From Acanthaster planci (taxonomy: Eukaryota; Echinodermata; Asteroidea; Valvatida; Acanthasteridae): 33,364 nt of DNA. A program made the translations under genes and the position numbers. The stretch covers positions 1,625,902-1,659,265 of the forward strand of contig NW_019091407.1 of assembly GCF_001949145.1 (NCBI RefSeq), given 5' to 3'. Shown here piece after piece: positions 10,023-22,139 of this stretch; positions within the stretch are counted from its first letter, which is position 1; each line of letters opens with the position of its first letter. The notes beneath the pieces were generated by a model. The model had not been told where the DNA came from and did not search any database. It saw only the letters and a program-made list of their open reading frames with translations.

Positions 10023-10360
10023 TTAACCCTCCTATGCTGAAGTCACTCTTTGGGTCACTTGGTAAACACCTCAAAGAAGCACAGCTGTGTTGTGTTGTGC
10101 ACTGCACCAACAGTCCCTCACAGGAATATCAGATTGCACTTTTGTGCTGCCCAACAACTGTGCTTCACTGTTTCATGTGTGAAATTGTGCAGTAAACCAA
10201 ATGCAGTGAAGAGGACTGCACAAAAGACCCTGTGTCATTTTGTGCTGCCAACCAACTGTGTACACACTGTGCATGTTTGTGTTCCATGTAGAAAATACAT
10301 GCACAAGAGTGACTGTGGGCACTCATGCATATTTATGCTGTAAAACCAAAGGAGGGTTAG
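10023..10360. repeat. Short-TIR element with internal ~98-bp imperfect duplication
   Basis: A perfect 10-bp inverted repeat, TAACCCTCCT at 10024-10033 and AGGAGGGTTA at 10350-10359, bounds about 335 bp. Inside, ttttgtgctgcc...caactgtg occurs at 10140 and again at 10238, an offset of 98 bp with loose similarity downstream. The left end sits in TTAA, which recalls piggyBac-like non-autonomous elements, but the right end has no intact TTAA. Classification is tentative. Confidence 0.35.
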
Positions 10361-10549
10361 TAAAGTCGATTGTCTGTGTGAAGCTCAATTACCTTCAGTC
10401 GTCTACGGTTGAAAGCTACCGGTATTTAGAATGAAGACAGTACAGATACAAGACATCCTGTGCATTGATTTCCATTTGGCATGATGTCGTGTGGTAGAAA
10501 GCAAGTATTGTAGGCAATAAACAAACCAGTATGTTACTTGTGGGAAAAT

Positions 10550-10695
10550 GTGGCCCAGTGATAGGGGTTTGTAACACCTATTCATAGGGTCTGGGGTTCG
10601 AACTCAGGGATGGGCATACGCCCTGACCCTTTGGCAAGTCACCTGACCCCTCTGATATTATCCACCCAGGAGTATCAATGCTGTGAGGACAGAGA
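10550..10695 (+). mobile_element. tRNA-derived SINE, second type
   Basis: A box TGGCCCAGTGATAGG (from 10551) and B box GGTTCGAACTC (10595-10605). The body contains ccctttggcaagtcacctgacccc, reminiscent of the 'cttgggcaaggcact' core of several deuterostome SINEs, then cacccaggagtatcaatg. No obvious A-rich tail, so it is probably truncated. No acceptor stem consistent with a functional tRNA. Confidence 0.6.
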
Positions 10696-10699
10696 GGGT

Positions 10700-13350
10700 T
10701 ATTGTATGGTTGACTAACCATTTTGTGCCAAGTATTGAGCTTTATATCTCTAGGAACCTAAGATAGTTTCGGGAATGGTTACCAGCCCATGGGTTTGCCA
10801 ATTAAGTACATCATACAAGTCCCTACCACCATTAATACAGGGTTGCCAGATCTGCATGCAGTTCATTTATTTCAGGTTGTTCTCACACTCTCACGCCCAG
10901 GTGGGATTTCTCATGCCAAAATATAAATGAAACAAAAACTGGAACAATATTTGTCAAAAGGTAATTTGCTCAAGCCATATCCTATTCTGACAGTGGAATG
11001 AAAACTCCACAACCTGTGAGGTTATTTCTGATCTGATCAGCTTTCATCACAGTTGGCAGTTATACTTCATACACGTTTGTTATAGTAGGACCAATCTATC
11101 TGCAACAGCTTCACAGAGCTACAGCTACGTCTATTGGGGCGTTCCCATGCTCAACACTGAAACCTGTTGCTTAGACAGGTTACCTTCAAAGCTGGATGGC
11201 ATTTTCTCAAAAGAATTTTTTAAATTAAAAATATGTGATTCTATTATACCACCTTGCTCCATGTACATGTATTATTTATTTTTCGAATTATTTTTTGTCT
11301 TCAATGAATTTAAAAATAGGTGTAAATACATAAAGCTATATACTTGTATATTGGCACGAGACAGAACAAATTCTAAGAGTGTGTAAACTTCCGTCCGTTC
11401 AACTTCTGTGTAGTTCCGTGTCACACAGTTTGAAGTTATCTAACAGCACTTTGTGATTTTGGAAAGAGTTTATCTCCCGTTTATTGGGTAAGCAGTTTGT
11501 ATGGTGTGCTTCATGGAAGACGCAGCTGTGTGCCGTCTAAGAACTAGAGTATTACTCTAAGTGAGGTACTCGTCAAGAGTTTGAAATGGGCTGAAAAGGC
11601 CAATTTAGTGCCTGGAAGCCTTCCAGTTCGAGTGTTGTAAAAACGAGTAATTGTAGAGGTTTGATGTCAGCGTTTACAATTTTAAGAAGGAATGCCCGTG
11701 AAAGACATTTTATGATCTCCCATACATTTTTCAGGATGCATCTTCTAATGACTGGCATTTTGTAATTATGAGAAACACCTTGATCTATTCAGTAAGAGGC
11801 TTGATTTTTTTAATGAAGCAATGCAAACAGATTGTTTTGGTGAACAATCCTGTTTCATCTAATAACGAGACGTACAGTTTAGCTTAGAACTGAAATTGAT
11901 GTCAGCTTTCAGAGTTAGTATTACGTTCCTTGAAACTTTCTTCAAAATCTTTTAATTCATATAAAAGATGCACAGAGTACTTAAATGACTTTTTTAAACC
12001 AAGAGATGCTTGTCTTTAGAACCACTGTAAGTCAGTGGTTCATTGTTATTGTGTTTTTCTTCCTCCATGAATGAGTAACACCTTGGCAACAAGTCAGCAT
12101 TTATTTGGTTTGAAATCATTTCTCTCCGTTCAAAGTGGCAAAAAAAATTTTTTTAATTAAAAATAAAGATATTGTTCACAACACTTTTTTTCTCAATAGT
12201 TCACGATATTAGTATATTCATCTTTTGTTTATTGCTGTCTTCGTTTATGTACTCCACACCGTCAGGACGAAACCTATGAAGGGTCCGTATTTACTTATAG
12301 CGATGGAAGTATATGTACCCTGCTTTGGGATGCATGCGAAGGTTTTGACTGCGGCTAGCGGTGACACTTGGGCCTATAAAAACTACTGGCTGGTTGCCGT
12401 GGCCACTTCCGGCAGGCACGTGTGTTAAACTGCCCGTTGCAGCCAAGACACTGCTGACACCGCCTTTGGCTAATTTTTCTGTTGCAGTTACTAGTAAGAA
12501 GACAACCCTGAAAATGCAAGCAGTACATTTGTGTTGTGTGGATTGAATTTCCCAGTGGTAACGAACAGGTAAATAAAAACCAACTTATTTTTCAGATTTT
12601 CAGCCATGGGACCCAGACATAGTAGAGTGATCGATTTTTAGAATAAACGTAAGTATCTTAGCTGGACAGCAGTTGCAGTGAATATAATGCGTAATTATGT
12701 ACGGTACATGATATTCATGTATTAAACTCATGGTTGCCAAATGTATGCAAATGGCGCTTTGTTAACAGTATTGAGCTGCGTATTAGACGCGTCATTCGAG
12801 CAAAAGCTGGCTTAGTTCTGATTAGGTGGCGATTAAAAGTACATTTAGATACTTGTTGAAATAATCATATATCACCTGGCATTGTTGAGAGATTATGATT
12901 AATAGTCTTCAAACATGGATTCCTGGTTTAAGTGGCTTGTCAGAGTTGCTGTTGCTTGACAGAAGAGAATTTGTTCCTGCCATTGTAACCAAAATGCAAG
13001 AAATATTGCTTCATTTTCCCCAGGTAAAAGCTCTTCTGGCGCTTTTTGGGTTGACGTTTTAAAAAATCAGTCATAAATACCTCGGACAGTTTCCCTATTC
13101 CACACATACAACTTAACATTAATAGTTTAGCCTAATCGATTCTGATTGTTCAAGAGTCTGTATGCACGCGGCTCGCAACGCGCGCGAGAAATCCATATAA
13201 GGAGATTCTTTTGAGCAACCTGCACAGGGATTATACCATTAAATGGACGGGGTGTTCGGGAAAATGAAAGTAAAATTATAGAACAAAGTCGTTGGAAATT
13301 CATCATATATTAACGTCTTTTGACTCTGACTAAAAAAAAGTATTTAAAAC
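10700..13350. other. Intergenic, no gene supported
   Basis: About 2.6 kb of AT-rich sequence. A TATA-like ctataaaaac occurs near 12374, but no initiation codon with a coding-like frame follows. All open frames are short and unlike known families. Confidence 0.4.
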
Positions 13351-13353
13351 TAG

Positions 13354-13500
13354 GAATAAACATCGGCTTGGCCGGTCTGAAACTAACATGTAAGACTCAG
13401 GAGAATGCACGGTGATAGTGCCCAAGGCACAGGCGGAGCCATTAGTCGCATCTATTCTCCTGAGTTGGTCTTAAACGGCCAAGCACTTATACCCTTATTC
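13354..13500. repeat. Imperfect long hairpin with nested stem
   Basis: Three stems are in register: gaataa (13354-13359) with ttattc (13495-13500); gcttggcc (13366-13373) with ggccaagc (13477-13484); actcaggagaat (13395-13406) with attctcctgagt (13454-13465). A small inner stem gtgcc-caa-ggcac lies at 13418-13430. It could be a fold-back transposon remnant or a structured RNA. Confidence 0.5.
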
Positions 13501-13718
13501 TTACCTTACGCGGGAGGTGGGATCAACTAGTTGTGTTCCCACAGTACTGTTGTCTACAGAGCAAGATCAGCAGTATGCAATGTTTTTACTGAGTTGTTTC
13601 GTGTGTAAATATTCATGAGCGCTGTGTTACAGAATGTCCAGTAGCAGCTTAAGGACTGTTTAATGTATAGTGTAATCTTTGTACATAAATTGCATCATGT
13701 TTGAATGTGAACCAAATA

Positions 13719-13760
13719 TTAAATCAGAGTACCAGTTACAGTACTACATTAAAAAAAAAA
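13719..13760 (+). other. ATTAAA followed by an A10 tract
   Basis: attaaa near 13719 is followed about 25 bases later by ten A's (13751-13760). This spacing resembles the end of a retroposed cDNA. The ~200 bases upstream show no recognisable coding sequence, so the source is unknown. Confidence 0.25.
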
Positions 13761-13769
13761 GGTTGCTGA

Positions 13770-14640
13770 AATGTAGGTGAATGTTCTATGCGGATTTGTT
13801 TGTGTGGCTTGCAGTCAGCTGTGCGAGCTCACATGAAATTGGGTGTTTATCCTCGGAACGAGGGCTGTATCCCTCCGAGTTGAAAACGAAAGCGAAGTTT
13901 AGTGCAAATTGTTCATTTTTTGTGGTTTGGTGTAGTATTTTGAAGCATCAGAAGAGTAGCTGTGCAGATTACGCAGTGGGGAAAATTGACCATGCTTCGA
14001 TGAGTATTGTGATCCTGAGCAAGAGCCCTTTTCAGTTTTTTATCATTTATTTTTTTTAGGTTGGTTTCAGCACTGCATGCAACTGTAACATTGTCTGACA
14101 TTTTTTTCTCTGGAAAAAGCTTAAGGGGTTGGGTCTGTTTTATAAATTGTAGATTTTCAAATTATGGGGAGAGGGAACGACGGCCCAAACTCCGTAAATC
14201 ATCACCATTTTCAAGAAAACACTTTGGCCCCAAATCATGATTTTTTTCAAATTCTGGGGTTTTGGGGGGCAAAATTCAATAGGCTATGCGATGACTTCAG
14301 CTTTGTGTAATTGTGTTTCCCAAATTTAGTGAAATGAGCGATATCACAATGATCTACCTGGGGCAAATTTCTACTTAACAGCTACTGAGTTTTCACGAAG
14401 AGCCGAGTTTGTCTTCCATAGAGATAGTGTTAACAATAAAGGGTGAATTCATGGGCAAACTTGTTTCGCCGTTTCACAAAGAGACGAATTTGACTGTAGA
14501 AATGCAATATGCATACAAATGTAATAATTTTGTAATTTTTAATTACTTACCCACCGACATAATTAGTCTGTTCAATCACCGCATAGGCACGCGTTTGTAA
14601 TGGAGATCAAATCGGAGCGCGTCACTGGCCGATTCCACCT
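13770..14640. other. Intergenic, nothing recognised
   Basis: Low-complexity T-rich and G-rich patches (for example ttcaaattctggggttttgggg near 14249), with no coding-like frame or repeat boundary. Confidence 0.35.
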
Positions 14641-15586
14641 CGCTTAGCACCCTTTTTCCATAATAAGGAAACAAAGTCTACATTTTCGAAACAACTTACC
14701 TAAATAAGTTGGAGCTGATGTCCACTTTCGTATCAGAAAGAAAAGAGGGAAGGGCTTTGGTTTTTGATGGAAATTATGGGGTAAAACGGCAGCGTAAAAC
14801 GACGCCGACGAAGAGCTGTGAACGAAGACGAATCCGCGCGTGTAGTCTGGTTCCTTGACCTGGAACCATAAGAGTTTCCTTTATGAGATTCAGTATATGG
14901 GTGCCCTGCCCAATTCAAGGGGAATTCTTCGGCAGGCCGAGGTGCTCAAAAAGTACCCTTGCAGTTTATTTGAAAAAGAGGAGATTTTGTGGCCCAAGAA
15001 ATTGTGGGATTGTGGAAGAATGGCCCAGAATGAACTCCTAAGATTCAAGGGCTCCCATCCCATGGCGAAGCATAGAAAAATGCTACTGAAAAATTGTCCC
15101 AAGAGCCTGAAAAGGTGAAGGGTTGTCATTCGAAAAATGGCCACTGACAGACTTGGAAACGTTCACTTTTTGGGAGGTGAGTTTTCATTGGTTAACCTAC
15201 TAAAAATTGAAAATGAATTGAGAGCTGAATGACCCCTGAACACTTTGTTTTTTGTTTGAGAGGCCTGAGGGACTTCGGTTGCCCGCACCGGGACTGCAAC
15301 GGTGGTTGATTTTACATTGTCTTCAACGGGGCTTCAATTAGTTCAGTGCACCCGTATCCACACTGGTTGAGTCAGGTTACCAGGCGTGAACAAAAAAAAA
15401 TTGCATGATGCGGTCGTCTTTCGCCGAACTCGGGTAAAAAAAATCCCTTTTTTGGAATAAATATTGTCAAAACTTACCAAAACTAGAGCAACTAAGATTA
15501 AGGAAAGGATCATCAAGGTCTGAAATGTCAGTTAGTTTGAAAAAGTGGACTTTGTTTTCCATTCTATAGGAACAGGGTGCTAATGG
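14641..15586. repeat. Inverted repeat pair enclosing ~840 bp
   Basis: The reverse complement of 14641-14692 matches 15535-15586 at roughly 80% over 52 bases, sharing actttgttt and agggtgctaa. A further short inverted match (about 25 bases, cctctttgtgaaa) links 14470-14495 with 16145-16170. Together these suggest an old fold-back or inverted insertion. The enclosed open frames (near 14855-15144) match nothing I recognise. Confidence 0.4.
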
Positions 15587-15589
15587 TAA

Positions 15590-18500
15590 TGAACACCAAA
15601 TCTACGACAACAGTTATTGACTAAGCAGTAAGGCTCCTGAAAAACACATGTACTGTCAAGATGGATTTGGAAAGGTTTCTCAGTCGGAGCCAGCAGAATT
15701 GAACATTTAATTGAACATTTCGGGAAAATAGTGGGAATTACTGTTGCCAACGTGTACGTCAGCTTGACTACCTCCCGACGCGAAGCCCCTCAAACCATGC
15801 TGTATTTGTATACTACCATTTGTCTTTCTTTTGCTGCTTGGAGTGCAAGTCTTCGACTGGGGGAGGAAAGCAAAATGGCACGCGTTTTCACGAACAGACG
15901 AAAGTGGCATGAATTTTAGCACTTTCAGGAAGAGGTGCGTTTGTTTGTTAACAAAAATAAACAATTTTAGTTGACCTCTATTAATATAATTAATACTATT
16001 TGGCAGTTTTGTGCCATTTTAAGATCCCCTCTCAATGCAGTAGCTTTTAAGGTCAAAGGCATGCTAAATGCTGGGGAAACCGTTTGAAAAAGAGACCAAC
16101 TTCACATGCGATTTTTTCGAAAGCTAGATTTTGCTCTGCGGTGAGAAATTCGCCTCTTTGTGAAAACGCCCGTTTTTTGCGGCGACAGATATTTCAAAAA
16201 CGTGAACCTTATTTCATCTCTAAAGGTGTTGACACCGACTTTTCCCGTATAGCTTTTCTCAGTATACCCCTTTTTCCCTGCTCACAACGTATGTCTATAA
16301 GCAGTTTGTAATTCTAGCTTCTTTCGAGAATATATCTCTAGAAAATAATTTACGGATCCATGGGCTTTCCATTCGAGTACGACAGTTTTCTATTTTTTTA
16401 ATGTATCACTAAGGCACATTCAAATGTAAACCGAAAACTCGTCAACGCTATCACCATATACGGTGAAACGTTTTACAAAGCATTTTACAAAAGGGCATAT
16501 AAATATATTGCTCCCCGATCATCGCCAAACTCCCCTCCACTTAACCCGAGGATAACATGCCAGGCATGCCTACCACGGCTGCGTTGGATGAACAGTGCAT
16601 TGCATTGCGTTGCATCCCATAAGGGTCTTGAGAAATGTTGGCCGCTTTGGACCTTTTGGGTGCTTCCTGGTGTATCCAGTAATTTAGAATGTAAAAACAA
16701 AATGCCCTACAACATGCAGTGAGTAAAATTAAAGGGAGGAATGCCCTTGGCACGTTGCTCTTCCCCAGTCAGCCATCTATTCACTCTACAAAGTGCGCAA
16801 GATGGGCCGCTAGCATACTCCTCATAAGGCGCCCTCATTTGATAGCCTTCCTGCGATATCCGGCATCAACTTCAAATGTCGAGGTCGGGCGGCCTGTTCT
16901 CAACACAGGTTTCTTGTTCTTGCGCTCGATCGGTGGGAACATGACTCAAGAACACTGTTCTCGGAACAGGATCACACACCACCTCTTCGTCAGAGTTTTA
17001 CAAGAACACACGGAAAACTCGTGAGATTTTGATTTTTGAAAAGCTGCAACATGGCAAAACGTAGAGTGATGGCTTACAAAGCCAGAGACTATAGGAAATT
17101 TTGCAAAAGTAACATTAATTATTCTTCATAACACAGAAATGAATGTTCCTGTTTAAACAGAAAAGAATTAATCCCAATTATCCAAATATTAACTCTCGAA
17201 TAACGTACATGGACGTCGCCATGTTGCATGTTGCTTGTGACTAACTTCCAGCAATAACCGGTTGTATGTTCCCGGCGTTCGAGCGGCTGATCCAAGAACA
17301 ACAATCAAGCTGTTCGTGAACATACGAGAAGAAGCCGCTGGAACTCAGCCAAAGATTGTACAACGAACAATCATTAACTACGACTTGAGGGGTAAGACCC
17401 TCGTCGGTGATATTAATAATGTAGTAATTGATAATTGCATATGAACGACATGATCTTGCATAAAGATTGTATAGAATTTCCACCTATCAAAGTAGTCAGA
17501 CTAGTAAACTCGTTCATTATAATGGAGGTATGAACAATGTAAAAACAAGTCCGGAAATTTGATTGGCTGCTACCTTTTGGTAGATGAACTAACTTGCTGT
17601 ATGCAAAACAGTTTGCAGATTCATCAAGTCTGGATTTCTGAACTCCAGCTTTACACAAGAGGGCGCGAACGACGTGCGGCCTCCATACCCAAAGCGTAAA
17701 CGCAGACGCCACGGAGGATCCCAACTGCAGTCAAGTGGCACCTTTTCCATCAAACCATTGGGAAGGAAACTTCCCCACCGGATCACTACCCATTCAAAGT
17801 CAAACACATTGCGAAATCAAAATTAACACTAAACTGTGATTACGTAATGCTGTTTTGTCTTAAAAGTTAGAATGAGTTTTTCCTAACCGGAAATCAGGTG
17901 CAATCGAATGTATTCATTGCTTCAGTTGTAAAGGTCTACTAAAAGCTGTTCCATGTATGTCGCAAACGCGAGCACGAACGCAAAATTGTGACGTCAGATC
18001 AAATGTAGGCCTATTCGCACTGCGAATTTGCAAACGTTGAACACGTTTAAGCTCAAGCGACATTCGCTGCAAATTTGTTCAAGGACGTCAAATTCGCCTA
18101 AAGTACGAAAATGACTGTGAATTAGTCACATAACTGACTCGTTATGCCCCACCGTCGGGACGAAGCGACGTTCAATGGATAGGGGTGAAACGACATGGTA
18201 CTTCCACCACTCAAACAGATTGGGCTGACATCTCCCCGGCACTGATCTACGCACAGGGTTCCGATTCCATGACCATGTCCACATGCCCACAGCTTGACCT
18301 ACTACAAAAGAAATACGTGAGAACCAATCAACAGATAGTCACCTTTCATTTTCGTGAGCAGACTGTATCTCCGGAAGATAAAAACGTTGGAAAGCGCAAT
18401 GCTGTCTGCACTAGTGTTAATGACCCGGCGGTATGTGCTTGTAACTCACCCTCTTCGAGATACCCCAGTTAATAGAAATACCATTTTATCAAATTCATTG

Positions 18501-18990
18501 CCGGGAATATTCACAGCGTCACGGTGAAAGGGTCCATGAAACGACTCCGGCGAAACTTGCGCAATGCGCACGTTTTAGGCTACGGCCGTCCGATTGGCTA
18601 AGGCATCTTTTAACAGGATTATTTTATATTGTTTCAATCATGCCATTCCTGTGACCAGCGAGACAATGAATCCCGATCAGTTCCTTGTATGCAGCGTCTT
18701 TCAAGTCTGTGTATTTGTTGAACATAAAGTATGTATTTTCTATGTGGTTAAAAATATCAGCAAAAATGTATTTTTATTTAAGTAGGAGCATGAGCGGCAG
18801 ATTTTAGAAGTCCTTAAATGTCCCAGCTACCCCCAGTTAACCATGTGCTTTCTCCTTCATGTGTAGGCCTACAGCAACAATTAAAATCCCAATAAACCAA
18901 ATACAATTGATTGAGCATTTCAATGGGCGCTGTTTATGCAAAGTTATTGAGAAAAAGACAAAGTCACTCAACAGTAGTATACAGTTACTG
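15590..18990. other. Intergenic, no gene supported
   Basis: A long stretch with only short open frames on both strands and a small direct repeat (aattgaacattt twice near 15698-15720). Around 17960-18110, gacgtc and aatttgc words recur in loose inverted fashion, perhaps a decayed transposon. Nothing firm. Confidence 0.35.
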
Positions 18991-19007
18991 TTAGATTTTT
19001 TTTGGAA

Positions 19008-19099
19008 CTATGTATCTCACCATTTTGGAATTGCCATATGTAAACGTATGGTAACCACGTATTTCAACATTTTGGAACTGCCGTATGTAAACGTAAATT
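19008..19099 (+). repeat. Two-copy 47-bp tandem repeat
   Basis: cattttggaattgccatatg at 19021 recurs as cattttggaactgccgtatg at 19068, both continuing taaacgta. The period is 47 bp and the two units are slightly diverged. Confidence 0.65.
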
Positions 19100-19639
19100 C
19101 TGACAGTTACAAATGGCAGCCGTATATAGGGCATCAAGTACTTTTGCCAAGTTACTCATTACAGACTTTTGGCGGCAAGTGTTGATGGTCTTCCCTTAAT
19201 TTCAAGTCCTTACGGCTCTCAGATGCTGGCTTTGGTCTCCTTTTTGTGGAATGTATTACGTGAAAAGATTCATGTAGTGTAATTCAGCGTGGGAAATTCT
19301 TGTTTGCCTTGACATATGCTGTGCAGGAACTGATGCTATCTGTTTACATACATGCACAAGTAATGGTTGACAAAATGTTTTACAATATCGTTAATACGAT
19401 AATCATTAACTGTGATTACTTTATAGCGTTTTTCCTGGATAGGACCTCCACCAAAGCAAAATCCCCTCAAATTAAAGTCGAGAACAGAACTCCCTTTAAC
19501 GGCCCAATCGTAAAGACTGAATGGTAGGTTTGGGAAGTGTGCCATTTTTTTTTACCCAGCATATTCTTTTAGCATTTGTTTTTTTCGGCTTTGAATGTGG
19601 CTAGTTCTGTCGCATTTAAAACAAAAGATTACTTTATTC

Positions 19640-19708
19640 CTGAAGCCCAATCAGCTGTGTCTGTGTGTTGCTTTGGCTCGTGCTAGCCTGGCTCCTCTCC
19701 GTACGACC
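19640..19708 (+). pseudogene. Orphan copy of the protease signal-peptide exon
   Basis: Bases 19654-19708 match 25163-25217 (first coding exon of the S8 protease) at 53 of 55 positions, at a constant offset of 5509. The ungapped alignment extends left to the start codon, which is CTG here (19640) instead of ATG; the seven bases at 19647-19653 are poorly conserved. The reading frame is kept (LCLCVALARASLAPLRTT). Similarity stops abruptly after 19708. There is no matching donor, 5' UTR or promoter, and no later exon of a second protease was found. It is either a partial duplication or an exon of a decayed paralogue. Confidence 0.75.
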
Positions 19709-19719
19709 GAGTCGAGCTG

Positions 19720-20270
19720 CGATTGGTTAAATAAACTACCCAAAGAAATGAACCTCAGTGACAAGTCTTTGAAATACTTGTCCGCATATCACTGTTCCAT
19801 TAATGCCAACAAAAGCTTTAATTTCAGTGTCATGAAATGAAAATAAAAATGTGAGGTTTTAATAATGATATCAGAATGAATTTCCATTGAAAACGTTTAC
19901 GTCGTTTGTTCACCACTAAAACAAACGTATTACTCCTTTGAACCTTTGCCAGGAGATCAGGTTGAAGAGACTATTTTGTAAACTGATTGGCCTCACTTGC
20001 AAACATCTCCCAAGTGCACAAACAAGTTAGCATTGTTAGCTTTTTTCACAAATAAGTCAAGCCCATCGGAACGGCAAAGTATCTGACACGTGGAAGTCAT
20101 TACGTTACATCCCCGGAGTACAATTGTGTTTCATTCAACACCTTGATCAGTCAGCTGATTGCTGGATTGTCGATCGTGAGTCATTGAATTAATTGTTCAA
20201 TCATATAGGACGATAGAAATGAAGTGAATCGTTTTATTAATGGGCCTCCAGCTGGACTAAGAGAGGGAGG
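19720..20270. other. Intergenic, nothing recognised
   Basis: AT-rich sequence between the orphan exon and the dispersed repeat. No exon resembling the second or later protease exons is visible here. Confidence 0.4.
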
Positions 20271-20274
20271 CTTA

Positions 20275-20365
20275 TTTGGTAGTAAATGCGCATCGCATCG
20301 CTACCAATAAAATGAACACTCCCGACCAACGCGGCTCTTTTAAACCGATGAGAGGGTGTTTCTGC
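20275..20365 (+). repeat. Member 2 of an opposite-strand dispersed repeat pair
   Basis: Plus-strand match to the reverse complement of 4019-4100. It lies inside a 93-codon open frame (20276-20557) whose first part carries RIATNKMNTP and PMRGCF. The rest of the frame has no match to the partner. Confidence 0.5.
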
Positions 20366-20589
20366 CTCGTTACTCTGCATCTGAGCCCGAGAGGGCTCCC
20401 TTGGATTAAAAGTCCCTTTCAGACCACTCTTAAAAACAGGAAAGACCTCAGTAGTAAAAAACCTCAGGAAAAAATATGGTTCAAGCAAAGTACTACTACT
20501 AGAGGCAAACACACAGCTGAACGCTATACAGACATAAACTATAAATGCATAGACTGACGCAAAACAGGAGTTACCAAATTAATGGGTGG

Positions 20590-20720
20590 ACGTTTCACTC
20601 ATAAATTCATAATTACGCAAGCACGCACATATTAACTGGGCGTGGCGAAAAAAATGTGAGCAGCCTGTTGAAAATGAGTAGGGGTATAATTTCAATGGTC
20701 TTTTCCCCGGAATTTTGGTA
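20590..20720 (+). repeat. Unclassified dispersed repeat, short copy 2
   Basis: It aligns with the middle of the long copies near 23410-23515 and 32595-32705: cataaattc, acgcacat, gcagcctgttgaaaatg (cagcgcgttgaaaat in the partner), ggggtataattt, then caatggtc/caatgtcatttt. Same strand as the other copies. Confidence 0.55.
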
Positions 20721-20729
20721 CCTCAACAA

Positions 20730-22080
20730 CACTCTCTAAAATCGTCCTAGCTCGTACACCGGCTGATCTAAGGGGGATTTTTTTTATGTACGACATAAGG
20801 ACCCCACACTACTTTCGCACAAGGTCGAAAGAGAACGGCAAGGCTCATCTCTGCATGAGCAAATTTGTACAGTTTCAGCTTTAGTCATGCTTATACCCAT
20901 GAGAATGCGTGCATAAAATTGATAGTGATAAGATCTGGGCGGAAGACTGGTGTGTGTGTGATGTACGGACGACGGCCAATGTACCTTTTCTGCTCCTTTA
21001 ATTAAAAGTATGTAAAATCGTGATAGAACAAATGCCGTTTAAAATTACAGTCTTTACATTTCGCGATATCTTCAAGATTTTAAAATGTTGTTCCGTCTCA
21101 CGCACTAGCCCACTGTCTAAAGACCGATCTAGAAAAGAATTTCTATTTTCGCTTAGAAATCGTCCAAAGAATGCTACAGGCGAATCTGTGTGTTGAGTTA
21201 CAACCTACAAAATGACAGAGAGAGTTGTTAAATTATAATCCAGATTTTTGCCAGCGGAAAATTGCGGTGTTTCTTTTTCGAAACTGCTATACGCAAAGTC
21301 TAAAACCCCGAAAATCTACTTCTGACGTTCCATAAAGAGAGCTGTATCAGACAGCATATAGATGAATTCGCTTTGAAACACCAAGCAAACGATATACTTG
21401 CCATGTTTGACCTGAAAGTGACCATAAGGTGACCTTTACCCAAATCTACTAACTGTCCACTTTGAGTGGTTGACAATTGGCTGCGGGGCTGTGATATATG
21501 CAGTAGAAACTGCTTCACGCATTTGTGTTGCATTGGTAAGATACATGTGTGAACATCAGGTCTTACATTCACCCACCTCTGGTTGAACAAGGACACCCTT
21601 CACTTCATACAGTGATTCGTTTCTGCGCATTAATCGAATTTGCAACGTTTTATCGGTATCAAAACCTGTATGTATGGTTGTTATTTCCCACAGCCTTTGA
21701 AAATATATTGATAACAGTTGATAAGAAAGCGGACAACAAAACAATGATAAAACAATAAACGATGGACTTGAGTTCCGGATCCCGTCCCGCCTCAGCTTGA
21801 TCATAATATGATACAATGACAGGTCATCTATTAAGGAGGTCCGCTTAAAGATGCCAAGGCAAAGGAAGACAGGCAGATATTTGAGTCAAAAAGTAACTGT
21901 CTCAATTACACAGTTTTATTTCACATTAACGTTCGGGATTCAAATGTCCAGGTTTTATTACAATTAAATAGGATTCAAATCCTTATTCCTATATTCCTGT
22001 GTTATTCCTACATTCTTACACTCTTGTATTCCCTCAATTCCTATATCAGTATTTTTATTTGAATTTATTTACTCTATTCA
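20730..22080. other. Intergenic, with a degenerate TTCCTATA-type low-complexity run
   Basis: No gene is supported. Between about 21980 and 22055 the sequence is a loose repetition of ttattcctatattcctg-like units (10-13 bases, T/C-biased). Confidence 0.4.
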
Positions 22081-22139
22081 CAACTTGATGTGGAGTGGCA
22101 GGTCTTTGGCCACACTGATTATTATCGCTTTGTCTCTCC

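Noticed and set aside
9791-10195. 134-codon plus-strand open frame after TOGARAM1
   Set aside because: It overlaps the short-TIR repeat with its internal duplication and has no recognisable domain or splice context.
10551-10605. Second tRNA gene candidate
   Set aside because: The boxes are good but the acceptor stem does not pair, and a SINE-like core follows.
12374-12383. TATA box of a third gene
   Set aside because: No initiator, coding-like frame or exon follows within reach.
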